Positions 51,254 through 60,937 of a stretch of DNA of 64,000 bases are shown here, piece after piece. A program made the position numbers and the translations under genes. The stretch covers positions 224,814 to 288,813 of the forward strand of contig CP070671.1 of assembly GCA_020351875.1 (NCBI GenBank), read 5' to 3'. How positions within the stretch are numbered: position 1 is the first letter of the stretch; each line of letters starts with the position of its first letter. This DNA is from Chromatiales bacterium. GTDB lineage: Bacteria > Pseudomonadota > Gammaproteobacteria > Steroidobacterales > GCA-2729495. The notes beneath the pieces were generated by a model, which had not been told where the DNA came from, did no database searches, and saw nothing but the letters and a program-made list of their open reading frames with translations.

Positions 51254-51958
51254 TCATTCGCGGTCCGGGGCGGCAGCGCGCAGGTACTTCAGGCCGCCTT
51301 CTTTCACGTAGAGCGTGCAACCGCGGTCCGTGGCGGGGCTATGACTCGCGCCCGCCGGGAACCGCAACCAGGTGCCCGCCTGATAATCGCCGCCGTCATC
51401 CGTGAAGCTGCCGCTCAGCACGAAGAATTCGGCGCCGCCTGGATAATGAAGCAGACCCGGAGCCGCCTGTTCCGCCCATCGCTCCAGCCGCATCGTGTCG
51501 GTGAACTCCGGCTGCTCATAGAGTTGCCGGACCTCGACACCCGGCCGATCACCCGATTGCCAGGCGAGCGTATCCGTGTCCACCGCCACATGGCGGCGTT
51601 CGCGGCCCGGAAACTGCCGCAACTTGACGAAGAGCACGCAGCCGTCGCGGGAGTAGGGCGCATGGCGGAAGCCCTCGGGGTTCAGCAGGTAGGTGCCCGC
51701 GGGCCAGTCACCGTGTTCGTCGGAAAACACGCCGTCGAGCACCAGGATTTCTTCGCCTTCCGGGTGGTCGTGGGCGGGGAACTCGGCATTTGCCTGGTAG
51801 CGCACGACGGACGTCACCTGCCCGGACTCGGCGGGGCCAACCCGGTGAACGCGCTTGCGCCAGACCGTGCCGCTGGGGCTCGGGGTCCACGGCATGCGCT
51901 CGGTATCCGCGGCCACGCGGATGCCGAGATCACCGTTAATGGAATCGGGTCTGTTCAC
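51254..51958 (-). CDS. Two-cupin protein (ChrR-like cupin)
   Basis: The 234-residue protein has two cupin domains: residues about 45-125 with FPAHDHPEGEEILVLDGVFSDEHGDWPAGTYLLNPEGFRHAP, the ChrR/anti-ECF-sigma cupin pattern with metal-binding His residues, and a second, less conserved unit with LHYPGGAEFFVLSGSFTDDGGDYQAGTWLRFPAGASHSP. No N-terminal zinc-binding anti-sigma domain is present, so it is a stand-alone cupin, perhaps an enzyme or oxygen sensor. The GTG start at 51958 overlaps the stop of the amine oxidase gene (GTGA); the longer open frame to 52177 is antisense noise. Confidence 0.75.
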   Translation of the reverse strand: MNRPDSINGDLGIRVAADTERMPWTPSPSGTVWRKRVHRVGPAESGQVTSVVRYQANAEFPAHDHPEGEEILVLDGVFSDEHGDWPAGTYLLNPEGFRHAPYSRDGCVLFVKLRQFPGRERRHVAVDTDTLAWQSGDRPGVEVRQLYEQPEFTDTMRLERWAEQAAPGLLHYPGGAEFFVLSGSFTDDGGDYQAGTWLRFPAGASHSPATDRGCTLYVKEGGLKYLRAAAPDRE

Positions 51959-53400
51959 GACGTGCGAATTGGCTCCTGTGGCTGGCCAGACACAATTTCG
52001 AGCGCCGCCCGTTCCCCGGATTCCATCGCTGATTCCATGCCGATTTCCAGCAGGCGGGTGTGCTCCCCGGCGAAATGCATGCGCGCGTGCGGGGCGAACA
52101 TGGCCGGCACGAAGCGTGTCACGGTGCCGGGACGAAAATCGTGGCGGCAGCCACCGATGTTCACTTCTTCGCGCCACGAGTGCGTTGCCACCGCGTCGAC
52201 CTTGCCGCGCAGCTCGGGTCGCAGCGCTACCAGGTCATTCACGACGAACGCACCCTGTTCGGCGGGCGACAACTGGTCCAGCGCGTCGGCTTTGCGGCCC
52301 ACCAGAACCGCCACGATCCGGTCGCTGTCCACCTGCTGCCGATAGAGGTTCACCGGTCCGTCCGTCCACAGCGACGGCGCGAAGCCGTCGCGTTCCCAGT
52401 AGTCGCCAGCCCGATGGCGCAGGAAGACCTGGCTGGTATTGGCCCAGCGCATGTTCGCCACCGCGTCGGCCTGGATGCCGGTCAACGCGGGCGTCACTGC
52501 GATGCGCCGCAGGGCCGGAAACGGCATGGCCGCAATGACGAAGTCGGACCGGAACACGGCACCGGACTCGCAGGTGATTTCAACCCCTGCTTCATTCATC
52601 GCAATGGCGCGCACCCGCTGGTCCACGCGCAGCCGGTCCCCCAGCATTTCGACCATCGCGGTGGTGAGCCGCGAGGTCCCGCCGGTGAACTTGTCGACGC
52701 CGCCGCTGGGCCGGCTGCCGGCGGCCGTGCGTGCGAGCCCCATGCGCAGCCCGTCCTGCAGGCTCGGCAGGATCGACGTGTCGTTGAAGTCAGCCGTGAT
52801 CAGGCCCTCGTTGACCAGTCGCAAGCCTTCGTCCGAAAGGCCCTGCGCCACGAGCCAGTCGTGCACCGAGATGTCCAGGGGCCGGGCTTCCGGGCGCAGC
52901 CAGTCATCTGCTCGCAACAGCGGGTTGTGCTGCGTGATGACGGTCTGTAACAACGCGGGCGGGGGTACCACGCGCTCGTCGCCAACGGTCTGGTTCAGGG
53001 GCGACTCGGGCCAGTCTTCCATGTTGACCAGTTGCCCGCCGATACCCAGCGAGAAAGCCCCCACCGGGTTCCCGCGCGGTTCCAGTGGCAAATCCAGCCG
53101 GCGCGCCATGTCACGCACGCGGGCATACAGCGGGCCGACCTCCACCGCACCGAGTTCCGGCTGTCCCGGCAGCTGGTAGGCCGTGTGGATTCGCCCCCCC
53201 GGGCGGGCACTCGCCTCCAGCACGATCACGCTCAGGCCCGCGTCCAGCAGGTTGAGCGCGGCGGTCAGACCGGCCAGCCCGCCGCCGGCAACGATCACGT
53301 CCGCCCGGGTCCGGTCCAGGCCGCGAGACGGCGCCACCAGCGCCAGTCCCAGCCCGCCGGCGACGCCGGACAGGACTCGTCTGCGGTTAACGGTTGCCAT
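51955..53400 (-). CDS. Tat-exported flavin amine oxidase
   Basis: The 481-residue protein has a Tat signal (NRRRVLSGVAGGLGLALVAPSRG), the FAD-binding dinucleotide motif VIVAGGGLAGLTAALNLLDAGLSVIVLEASARPGGRI and the C-terminal FAD-contact FAGEHTRLLEIGMESAMESGERAA typical of monoamine-oxidase-like enzymes. Such enzymes oxidise primary or secondary amines with O2. The ATG at 53400 is preceded by GAGGAG; an upstream ATG at 53427 is less likely. It is translationally coupled to the cupin gene. Substrate unknown. Confidence 0.87.
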   Translation of the reverse strand: MATVNRRRVLSGVAGGLGLALVAPSRGLDRTRADVIVAGGGLAGLTAALNLLDAGLSVIVLEASARPGGRIHTAYQLPGQPELGAVEVGPLYARVRDMARRLDLPLEPRGNPVGAFSLGIGGQLVNMEDWPESPLNQTVGDERVVPPPALLQTVITQHNPLLRADDWLRPEARPLDISVHDWLVAQGLSDEGLRLVNEGLITADFNDTSILPSLQDGLRMGLARTAAGSRPSGGVDKFTGGTSRLTTAMVEMLGDRLRVDQRVRAIAMNEAGVEITCESGAVFRSDFVIAAMPFPALRRIAVTPALTGIQADAVANMRWANTSQVFLRHRAGDYWERDGFAPSLWTDGPVNLYRQQVDSDRIVAVLVGRKADALDQLSPAEQGAFVVNDLVALRPELRGKVDAVATHSWREEVNIGGCRHDFRPGTVTRFVPAMFAPHARMHFAGEHTRLLEIGMESAMESGERAALEIVSGQPQEPIRTS

Positions 53401-53536
53401 GGGACTCCTCGCGGCTTGCCAGCCCATTGCCAGCCACGCTGCCCGAGCGCCGCTGCCCGGTCAAGGGCCTGCGACCCCCATCACGTTCCGGCGAATCGCG
53501 CTGGTTTCAGCGCGCGCGCTTCGGTACAAATGACCG

Positions 53537-54790
53537 ATGATTCGGAGTCGAACATGGCTGTTGTGCTGCCTGCTATGCCTGCCCTTCAGCCCGGCAATGG
53601 GGGAGGACGCTGCCGGGTTGTTCGCCAAGTTCAAGGACCGGATCTTCCAGATTCGTGTCGTTGACCAGGAGGCAGAGGAGAAATCCGCGCTGGGCACCGG
53701 TTTCCTGGTGGCTTACGACGGCCTGATTGCAACGAACTACCACGTCATTGCCGACTTCGCCGACAAGCCCGACAAGTATCGCCTCGAATACGAAGACCAG
53801 CAGGGCAACAAGGGCCAGCTGCGCCTGCTGGATGTGGACGTGATCAACGACCTGGCCCTGTTGTCAGCCACTGCCCTGGGGCGTGAGCCGCTGCAGATTT
53901 CTTCCGACGAGCCGGCCCAGGGCGAGACGATCTACTCCATCGGGAATCCCTATGACATTGGTTTCACGGTGGTGCCGGGAACCTACAACGGCATCGCCGA
54001 GGACAGTTATTACAAGCGCATTCACTTTTCCGGCTCCATCAATGCCGGCATGAGCGGCGGCCCGGTGCTGAATGCCACCGGCCACGTCGTTGGCATCAAC
54101 GTGTCTACCGCCGGCAACCAGATCAGCTTCCTGGTGCCGGTGACGGCCTTGCGCGAGCTGATCGGCACCCGCGCCGCGGCCGATGCCCCGGTGGCAGACG
54201 TCAGCGTACGCATCAGGGAGCAACTGCTGGCCAACCAGCGAGGCCTGATTGACGGTTTGCTGGCTGTCGAGTGGCCCACCCAGGAGCTGGGGCAGGCGGT
54301 CGCTGTCGATGAAATGGCGCCCTTTGTGAAGTGCTGGGGCGGGTCGACGGACGACAAGCAGCTCTACAGCACTATCTCAAGTTCCTGCAGCAGCGAAGAC
54401 GACGTCTACGTCGGGCCGGGGCTGAGCACGGGTGTCGTTGCCTACCAGTTCTTCTGGCTCGACGCCGGTGACCTGAGCGCACCGCGGTTCCAGAGCTACT
54501 ATCGCAACCTGTTTGCGGACTTCATGCCCGACAACGGCGCCGACGAAGACAACGTCACCAACTTCGCGTGCGATGAGATGTTTGTCGAGCAGGCGCCGGG
54601 CCTGGTGAACAAGGTCGTGTTGTGTCTGCGGGCTTATCGGAAATTCAGCGGCCTGTACGACGCGTTGTACGTGAGCGGTTCCGTGGACTGGCGAAATCGC
54701 GCGTTCATCAGCCATTTCACCCTGGCGGGCGTGGAGCCTGAGTCGCTGACGACGTTCATGGAGCGTTTTCAACAGGTGGTGCAGCGATGA
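53537..54790 (+). CDS. Secreted trypsin-like serine protease
   Basis: The 417-residue protein has a signal peptide (WLLCCLLCLPFSPAMG) and an S1C/HtrA-type protease domain with His69 (TNYHVI), Asp105 (NDLALL) and Ser173 (GMSGGP). No PDZ domain follows; instead the last 200 residues, with paired cysteines (CWGG...SSSCSSED), have no fold I recognise. It acts in the periplasm. Its stop overlaps the start of the FHA-domain gene by four bases, so the two are coupled. Confidence 0.86.
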   Translation: MIRSRTWLLCCLLCLPFSPAMGEDAAGLFAKFKDRIFQIRVVDQEAEEKSALGTGFLVAYDGLIATNYHVIADFADKPDKYRLEYEDQQGNKGQLRLLDVDVINDLALLSATALGREPLQISSDEPAQGETIYSIGNPYDIGFTVVPGTYNGIAEDSYYKRIHFSGSINAGMSGGPVLNATGHVVGINVSTAGNQISFLVPVTALRELIGTRAAADAPVADVSVRIREQLLANQRGLIDGLLAVEWPTQELGQAVAVDEMAPFVKCWGGSTDDKQLYSTISSSCSSEDDVYVGPGLSTGVVAYQFFWLDAGDLSAPRFQSYYRNLFADFMPDNGADEDNVTNFACDEMFVEQAPGLVNKVVLCLRAYRKFSGLYDALYVSGSVDWRNRAFISHFTLAGVEPESLTTFMERFQQVVQR

Positions 54791-55800
54791 CCACCATCGT
54801 GGAAATCCGTGGCCGCGGTGGGCAGTTGCTGGAACGCTTCCGCAGCGACGCGGCACAGATCTCCATTGGTCGGGCTTTTGACAACGAGTTGATCCTGGAA
54901 GATCCGTATGTGTCACCGCACCATTTGAGCCTGGTGAAGGCTGGCGACGGCTGGCTGATCAATGATCACGACAGCCTGAACGGCTACGAGCACGGGTCGC
55001 GGCCCGGCAAAGACGGCGAGTTCGTGAAATCGGGTGACTGGCTGCGCATCGGCCACACCGAGCTGCGCGTTTATCGCGAAGAGCACGTCGTGGCGGAGGC
55101 ACTGCCCGTAGACGGTGCCGAAATCCGGCTGGCCAGGCTGGGCCGGCATGCCGTCTGGCCGGTGCTGCTGTTTGTGTCCCTTGCCGTGTTCCTGGGGCAA
55201 GCCTACCTGGGGAGTTTCCAGGAGTTTCGCTGGCTGCCGAGTCTTGGCGAGCAGATCAACTGGATATTGGGTGTGGGCATCATCGCGGCCTTCTGGGCCC
55301 TGGTCGGGCGCCTGCTGCGTCACCGTGCGGGGTTTCTCGCGCACCTGTCCATCTGGTCGCTGTACGGCATTTGCGCCGTACTGGCCTCGTGGCTGGCGAG
55401 CATCGCTGGCTACAACTTCAGCAGCGGCGGGGTCTTTGCTGCGCTGGACAATGTCTTCAGTTTTGGCCTGCAGGTCGGCGCACTGTGGGCGAGCCTGTTG
55501 CTGGCGACCACCTTGACCCGGAATTGGCGGCTGGGCTGTGCAGTTTGTGTGTCTGCGGCGTTTCTCGCCCTGGGCCTGATTACGACGGGTGGGTCACAAC
55601 GGGAATTCTCGGCCATCCCGGACTACTATGGCGAGGTTCTGCAGCCCGGATTCCGCTGGGCGCCGGCAGCGGAGCCGGCACAGACTGCGGCTGCGGTGAC
55701 ACAGCTGGTCGAGCGCGTGAATGCGGAAGCGGCTCGCCTGGCGGCCGAAGAGGCGCAGCAGAAGAAAGGTCGGCGCACGTCAGTCGTCGAAGGTGACTGA
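54787..55800 (+). CDS. FHA-domain integral membrane protein
   Basis: The 337-residue protein has a forkhead-associated domain at about residues 1-100 (ISIGRAFDNELILEDPYVSPHHLSL, with the GR, SPHH and N-turn features) and then about five transmembrane segments (for example WPVLLFVSLAVFLGQAYLG). FHA domains bind phosphothreonine peptides, so the domain is on the cytoplasmic side. The C-terminal tail is a helical, Ala/Glu-rich segment (VTQLVERVNAEAARLAAEEAQQKKG). It is encoded overlapping the secreted protease; the pair could link a cytoplasmic phosphorylation signal to periplasmic proteolysis, an inference from the gene arrangement. Confidence 0.82.
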   Translation: MTTIVEIRGRGGQLLERFRSDAAQISIGRAFDNELILEDPYVSPHHLSLVKAGDGWLINDHDSLNGYEHGSRPGKDGEFVKSGDWLRIGHTELRVYREEHVVAEALPVDGAEIRLARLGRHAVWPVLLFVSLAVFLGQAYLGSFQEFRWLPSLGEQINWILGVGIIAAFWALVGRLLRHRAGFLAHLSIWSLYGICAVLASWLASIAGYNFSSGGVFAALDNVFSFGLQVGALWASLLLATTLTRNWRLGCAVCVSAAFLALGLITTGGSQREFSAIPDYYGEVLQPGFRWAPAAEPAQTAAAVTQLVERVNAEAARLAAEEAQQKKGRRTSVVEGD

Positions 55801-55837
55801 CCCCGACACTCACGAGACGACGGGGGTCTGAAGCACG

Positions 55838-56476
55838 ATGGAAATCGCGATACTGCTCTACGAAGGTGTGACGGCCCTGGATGCGGTCGGTCCCTATGAA
55901 GTGCTGCACATGGCGCCGGACGCCCAGGTGAAGTTCGTCGCCACCCGTCCCGGCCTGGTTCGAACCGATTTTGGCATGCTGAACCTGAATGCGGATTACG
56001 CGCTGGCCGATGTGCCGAACCCGGACATCCTGCTGGTTCCCGGGGCGCCGGATCCCGGCGCGGCCATGGGCGACGAAGCCGTCCTGGCGTGGTTGCGCGA
56101 CGCCCACGCGACAACCACATGGACCACGTCCGTCTGCACCGGCGCGCTGGTGCTGGGCGCCGCGGGAATCCTGGTCGGGGTGCGGGCGACCACTCACTGG
56201 ATGGCCCTGGACGCGCTCGGCCAGTTTGGCGCACAACCCACCTCCGAGCGGGTGGTGCGCGATGGCAAGATCATGACCGCAGCCGGCGTGTCGTCTGGCA
56301 TCGACATGGCGCTGAGCCTGGTCGCCGAGCAGTGGGACACGCCGACCGCGCAGGAAATTCAGCTGATCATCGAGTACGACCCGGAACCGCCCCTGCAGGC
56401 CGGGTCGCCGGACAAGGCGCCCGCGGCGGTTCGCGAGGGCGTGATTGCCAAGTACGGGGCCATGCTGGGCGGCTAG
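55838..56476 (+). CDS. DJ-1/PfpI-family protein (isonitrile-hydratase-like)
   Basis: The 212-residue protein is a class I glutamine-amidotransferase-like fold of the DJ-1/PfpI superfamily. The nucleophile elbow Cys is in TTSVCTGALVLGAAGIL, and ATTHWMALDALGQFG and TAAGVSSGIDMALSLVAE are typical of the isonitrile hydratase (InhA) branch, as is the N-terminal ILLYEGVTALDAVGPYEVL with its Glu. The reaction is uncertain: isonitrile hydration, or glyoxal/aldehyde detoxification. Confidence 0.82.
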   Translation: MEIAILLYEGVTALDAVGPYEVLHMAPDAQVKFVATRPGLVRTDFGMLNLNADYALADVPNPDILLVPGAPDPGAAMGDEAVLAWLRDAHATTTWTTSVCTGALVLGAAGILVGVRATTHWMALDALGQFGAQPTSERVVRDGKIMTAAGVSSGIDMALSLVAEQWDTPTAQEIQLIIEYDPEPPLQAGSPDKAPAAVREGVIAKYGAMLGG

Positions 56477-56607
56477 GGCCCTGATCGCCCGGGGCCTGTG
56501 CGGCGGGTGATTCCGCGGGCAAAACTGTGTATAAAGTCGGCCCGCGGGCTTTCCTGCCGAAAAACAACAACTAAGCCCGAGCTGTCGCGCACGTCTGGAG
56601 ACACCCG

Positions 56608-57957
56608 ATGACCAACAGGATTCTGCTGCCGGAATCTGACCTGCCCACGCACTGGTATAACGCCATCGCGGACCTGCCAAGCCCGCCGCCGCCACCGATG
56701 GGCCCGGACGGCAAGCCCGTCAGCCTGGACGCGCTCAGCGCGATCTTCCCGCCCGGGTTGATCGAGCAGGAAGTGAGCGGTGAGCGCTGGATCGAGATTC
56801 CGGAAGACGTGCGCGAAGTGCTGCGCATGTGGCGCCCGACGCCGCTGGTGCGGGCGCGGCGCCTGGAACAGGCGCTCGATACCCCGGCGAAAATATTCTT
56901 CAAGAACGAGAGCGTGAGCCCGGCCGGCTCGCACAAGCCGAATACGTCGATACCGCAGGCCTACTACAACAAGATTGCCGGCATCAATCGCCTGGCCACT
57001 GAAACGGGCGCCGGGCAGTGGGGTTGCTCCCTGGCACTGGCCGGGCAGTTCCTGGACATGGAAGTGCGCGTGTACATGGTCAAGGTGAGCTATGGCCAGA
57101 AACCGTACCGGCGCTCACTGATGCAGACCTGGGGTGCGGAAGTGTACGCGAGCCCCACGGACATGACGGAGTCGGGCAGAAAGGTGCTGGCGCAGGACCC
57201 GGACAGCCCCGGTTCCCTGGGCATTGCGATTTCCGAGGCCGTGGAAGAGGCCATCCATCGGCAGGACACGAACTACGCACTCGGTTCCGTATTGAATCAC
57301 GTCTGCCTGCACCAGACAGTGATCGGTGAAGAAGCCAAGAAGCAGATGGCCATCGCCGGTGCATACCCGGACGTGGTGATCGGCTGCTGCGGCGGCGGTT
57401 CGAACTTTGCCGGCATCGCGTTTCCCTATTACGCAGACAAGGCTGCCGGGAAAGAGGTGCGGCTGATCGGCGCTGAGCCAAGCTCGTGCCCGAGCCTGAC
57501 GCAGGGCGTCTACACCTACGATTATGGCGATGCGACCGGCCTGACGCCGATGATGAAGATGTACACGCTCGGCCACGACTTCGTGCCGCCGGGCATTCAT
57601 GCCGGTGGGCTGCGCTACCACGGCCAGTCGCCGCTGATCAGCCAGCTGGTGCACGAGGGCATGATCGAAGCGGTTGCCATTCCGCAGTTGGAGACTTTCG
57701 AGGCGGGCCTGTTGTTCGCGAGGACCGAGGCCATCGTGCCCGCGCCCGAGTCGACGCATGCCATTGCCGCGACCATTCGCGAAGCCAGGCGTTGTAAAGA
57801 AACGGGCGAGCCGAAGACCCTGCTGTTCTGCCTGTCCGGGCACGGCCATTTCGACATGGCGGCCTACGAGCGCTACCTGGCCGGTGATCTCGAGGACTTC
57901 GAGTACCCGAAAGAGGCGATTGCGCAGTCGCTCCAGAGCCTGCCGAAGATCGCCTGA
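56608..57957 (+). CDS. Tryptophan synthase beta chain-like protein (TrpB2)
   Basis: The 449-residue PLP enzyme carries [26 protein letters not shown], with the PLP Schiff-base Lys in SHKPNTS, and the phosphate-binding [15 protein letters not shown]. The longer N-terminus ([18 protein letters not shown]) and length are those of TrpB2, not TrpB1, which normally stands beside trpA. TrpB2 makes tryptophan from indole and serine without an alpha subunit, probably for indole salvage. No trpA is near. A good Shine-Dalgarno is not evident (the leader has GGAGA seven bases before ATG). Confidence 0.93.
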   Translation: MTNRILLPESDLPTHWYNAIADLPSPPPPPMGPDGKPVSLDALSAIFPPGLIEQEVSGERWIEIPEDVREVLRMWRPTPLVRARRLEQALDTPAKIFFKNESVSPAGSHKPNTSIPQAYYNKIAGINRLATETGAGQWGCSLALAGQFLDMEVRVYMVKVSYGQKPYRRSLMQTWGAEVYASPTDMTESGRKVLAQDPDSPGSLGIAISEAVEEAIHRQDTNYALGSVLNHVCLHQTVIGEEAKKQMAIAGAYPDVVIGCCGGGSNFAGIAFPYYADKAAGKEVRLIGAEPSSCPSLTQGVYTYDYGDATGLTPMMKMYTLGHDFVPPGIHAGGLRYHGQSPLISQLVHEGMIEAVAIPQLETFEAGLLFARTEAIVPAPESTHAIAATIREARRCKETGEPKTLLFCLSGHGHFDMAAYERYLAGDLEDFEYPKEAIAQSLQSLPKIA

Positions 57958-57980
57958 GGCCAGCTGAAGCCCGCGGCGGC

Positions 57981-59771
57981 TTAATCGCTGGGGGCTTTCA
58001 CGAAACTGCCGGGCGCATCTTCGATGGCCGGCAGCTGGCCGTCGCCGGGCACGCGCGCCGGCACCATCGGGCCGGAATAACGGCTCAGCCACTGGTCCCA
58101 GTCGGGCCACCATGACCCCGGATGCTCTTCCGCGCCGTCCATCCAGGCATCGAGATCGGTCGGCTGCTCTTCGTTCATCCAGTACTGGTACTTGCGCTTG
58201 GCCGGCGGGTTGATGACGCCGGCAATGTGGCCCGAGCCAGAGAGCATGAAGCGCACCGGGCCCGAATACAGGCCGCGCGCTTTGAACACCGACGGGTAGG
58301 GCGCGATATGGTCTTCCTTCGAGGCCTGCAGGTAGACGGGTATCGTGATCTTGCGCAGGTCGATGGGCGTGCCGTTCAGTTCAATGCCGCCCGGCTTCGC
58401 CAGGTTGTTGTGCAGGTACATTTCGCGCAGGTAGTACATGTGGGTCTTGCGCGGCATGCGGGTGGCGTCAGAGTTCCAGTGCAGCAGGTCGAAAGGCACC
58501 GGGTCACGCCCGAGCAGGTAGTTGTTCACGTAGAACGACCAGATCAGGTCATTAGCCCGCAGCATGTTGAAGGTGGTGAACATGGCCTGGCCGTCCAGGT
58601 AGCCCTTCTCCTCCATCATGCTGTCGAGATTTTCGAGTTGCTGTTCGTCGACGAACACCTTCAGATCGCCGGCCTCGGAGAAATCTGCCTGGGCGGCGAA
58701 GAAGGTAGCGGCCTGTATCCGGTCGTCGTCGTGGGCGGCCATATAGGCGAGGGTGGCTGCCAGCAGCGTGCCGCCGATGCAGTAGCCGATGGCTGACATC
58801 TGCCGTTCACCGGTCGCCTGCTCTACCGCGGTGACCGCAGCCAGGATGCCCTCATCCATGTAGTTCGTGAAGCTCTTCTCCGCCAGCCGTTCATCCGGGT
58901 TGACCCAGGACACGACGAACACCGTGTAGCCGCGGTCGACGGCCCAGCGCACGAAGGATTTCTCCGGCGTCAGGTCGAGGATGTAGTACTTGTTGATCCA
59001 CGGCGGGACGATCAGCAGCGGCAAGCGATGGGCCTCCGCCGTTGTCGGCTGGTATTGAATCAGCTGGATCAGGTCGTTCTGGAAGACCACTTTGCCCGGT
59101 GTCGTCGCGATGTTTTCACCGAGCCGAAACGCTTCGGCGTCGCTCATCGTGATCTGCAGTGCGCCGCCGCCCTTTTCCAGGTCGCGCTGGTAATTCTGCA
59201 GGCCCTTCACCAGGTTCTGGCCATTTGTCTCGATGGTCTCCCGCAGTACTTCGGGATTGGTCCAGATGAAGTTGCTGGGCGAGAACGAGTCGGCGAACTG
59301 CCGGGTGTAGAACTCAACCTTGTGGGCGGTCTGGTCGTCGATACCCTCGATGCCGGACATTGTGTCGACCAGCCAGCGAGCGGTAATCAGGTAAGACTGC
59401 TTGATGAAATCGAACAGCGGATTCTGTTCCCAGTCCGGGTGCTTGAACCGGCGGTCGCCGGGCTCCGGGCTGGCTACCGGAGCGTCAGCCTCAACACCGG
59501 CCAGCTGCCCGGAAGCCTTCTGCCACAGCTGCATGTGCTGTTGCCACAGGTTGATGTTCGCTTCCATCAACTTGCCGGGATCCATCCATAGTTTCTGCGT
59601 CGCATCGGTCATGGACTTGCTGACGTTCAGCGGGTCCATGGACGTGGCACTCATACCACGGGAAGACTTCAGCAGTTCCGTGTACATGTTCTGGCTGCGT
59701 TGGGCCAGCTCGAACAGGTCCTTCGACAGCTGTTCCACATCGGGTTTCCCGTTGTCGGGCTTCTCACTCAT
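57981..59771 (-). CDS. phaC: Class I polyhydroxyalkanoate synthase
   Basis: The 596-residue enzyme polymerises 3-hydroxyacyl-CoA into PHA granules. It has the alpha/beta-hydrolase core with lipase-like box SAIGYCIGGTLL, the active-site Cys, the Asp in LQASKEDHIAPY and His in SGSGHIAGVINPP. The WINKYYILDL segment is characteristic of class I/II synthases; its size fits class I, which uses short-chain substrates. The genes phaR and a phasin follow upstream on the same strand. With PrpE, propionyl-CoA could feed the polymer, by inference. Confidence 0.94.
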   Translation of the reverse strand: MSEKPDNGKPDVEQLSKDLFELAQRSQNMYTELLKSSRGMSATSMDPLNVSKSMTDATQKLWMDPGKLMEANINLWQQHMQLWQKASGQLAGVEADAPVASPEPGDRRFKHPDWEQNPLFDFIKQSYLITARWLVDTMSGIEGIDDQTAHKVEFYTRQFADSFSPSNFIWTNPEVLRETIETNGQNLVKGLQNYQRDLEKGGGALQITMSDAEAFRLGENIATTPGKVVFQNDLIQLIQYQPTTAEAHRLPLLIVPPWINKYYILDLTPEKSFVRWAVDRGYTVFVVSWVNPDERLAEKSFTNYMDEGILAAVTAVEQATGERQMSAIGYCIGGTLLAATLAYMAAHDDDRIQAATFFAAQADFSEAGDLKVFVDEQQLENLDSMMEEKGYLDGQAMFTTFNMLRANDLIWSFYVNNYLLGRDPVPFDLLHWNSDATRMPRKTHMYYLREMYLHNNLAKPGGIELNGTPIDLRKITIPVYLQASKEDHIAPYPSVFKARGLYSGPVRFMLSGSGHIAGVINPPAKRKYQYWMNEEQPTDLDAWMDGAEEHPGSWWPDWDQWLSRYSGPMVPARVPGDGQLPAIEDAPGSFVKAPSD

Positions 59772-59788
59772 CAGGGCACAGCCTTAAT

Positions 59789-60250
59789 TCAATCCTGCTT
59801 CTTCTTTGATCCTGCCATCAGCGCATCGAGCATCTGCTTCTGGAAATCTGACCAGGCCTCAATATTGCGATCTGTCATCGATTGCATCACGCCCATGGGT
59901 GTACGCGACATCGCGTCCTGGAACTGCTGCTGCCACTGTTGCTGTTGTTGGGTGAAGCTGGCCAGGCTCTGGTCCAAAAACTGCGTCATCAGGCCCTGCA
60001 TCGGGTTGCCGTAGAAACGGATGATCTGCATCAGCATCTGGGTGCTCAGTATTGGCTGGCCACCTTGTTCCTGCTCCGCCAGGATCTGTAACAGGACGTT
60101 GCGCGTAATGTCTTCGCCACTGGTGTCGTCCACCACCGCAATGTCTTCTCCTTGAGCAACAAGCTCACGGATGTCGTGCAATGTGACATGCTGGCTAGCG
60201 GTTGTGTCGTACAGCCGGCGATTCGCGTATTTCTTGATCGTTCTCGGCAT
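59789..60250 (-). CDS. phaR: PHA synthesis repressor PhaR
   Basis: The 153-residue protein starts with IKKYANRRLYDTTASQHVTLHDIRELVAQGEDIAVVDDTSGEDITRNVLLQILAEQEQGG, the PHA_gran_rgn DNA-binding domain of PhaR/PhbF. A Gln-rich coiled-coil C-terminus (FTQQQQQWQQQFQDAM) follows. It represses phasin and its own gene until bound to PHA granules. It lies 17 bases before phaC. Confidence 0.93.
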   Translation of the reverse strand: MPRTIKKYANRRLYDTTASQHVTLHDIRELVAQGEDIAVVDDTSGEDITRNVLLQILAEQEQGGQPILSTQMLMQIIRFYGNPMQGLMTQFLDQSLASFTQQQQQWQQQFQDAMSRTPMGVMQSMTDRNIEAWSDFQKQMLDALMAGSKKKQD

Positions 60251-60288
60251 TCGCTCAGATTCTAACCAATATCTATAACGATGAATGC

Positions 60289-60318
60289 AAAAAGGGCGGC
60301 AGCCCGTGGCTGCCGCCC
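60289..60318 (-). terminator. Rho-independent terminator after the phasin gene
   Basis: An 11-bp perfect stem GGGCGGCAGCC/GGCTGCCGCCC (60294-60304 with 60308-60318, loop of three) is followed on the minus strand by five T residues. It separates the phasin gene from phaR. Confidence 0.88.
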
Positions 60319-60358
60319 CATACGCACGTGGCGACGAGTAACGCTCTATGCAGTTGCG

Positions 60359-60715
60359 TTAGCTGTCGCTGTCGGTCTTCGCGACCTTCTGGATTTCGGC
60401 CTGGGCCACCTCGGTGGCTTCCCGGCTAGCGGTGCCGGCCAGGTTGATGTACTGCTGCACGTGCTGGGCCATCTTCTCGCTGAAGGCGCGGCCGTTGCTG
60501 ATCTGCTGATCGACATAGTCGCTGACATCCTTCGCCTGGCCGGCCATCTTGGCCTGAGCCAGCGTGTAGTCGACGACGTCGCCCATCACCGCGAAGTTCT
60601 CGCGCATGAAGTTCTCGAAGGTATGGACGGCGTAGCCGCCGAAGGCGCGCATCGGCTCGAAGGCCTGGCGCTGCATGTCAGCAATTTGCTCGAAAGCCCG
60701 GTTCTGGTCAGTCAT
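60359..60715 (-). CDS. Phasin-family PHA granule protein
   Basis: The 118-residue protein (MTDQNRAFEQIADMQRQAFEPMRAFGGYAVHTFENFMRENFAVMG...) is a helical phasin with the Phasin_2-like pattern and an Ala-rich coat-forming tail. It coats PHA granules. The ATG at 60715 is preceded by AGAGGA; the longer frame to 60799 is not needed. It is upstream of phaR and phaC with its own terminator, so it is a separate unit likely repressed by PhaR. Confidence 0.85.
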   Translation of the reverse strand: MTDQNRAFEQIADMQRQAFEPMRAFGGYAVHTFENFMRENFAVMGDVVDYTLAQAKMAGQAKDVSDYVDQQISNGRAFSEKMAQHVQQYINLAGTASREATEVAQAEIQKVAKTDSDS

Positions 60716-60937
60716 CAGGGAATCCTCTGTAGTCTGAGTTTGAAAACTGAGGCGGATCATACCTACAAAAGTTGTGCACTGCAAGATATCAGAAATCAAG
60801 AAAGAGAAACATAAGTTATTGATAAAATTGACTAATTTAGACTATACGGCTAACTTTGATTTAATGGCTGTTGCGGCGCACGATCGGATGGTTGCACGCC
60901 GGGAACCGGCTCCCGATGGCGCAGTTGGAAGTCAGCC

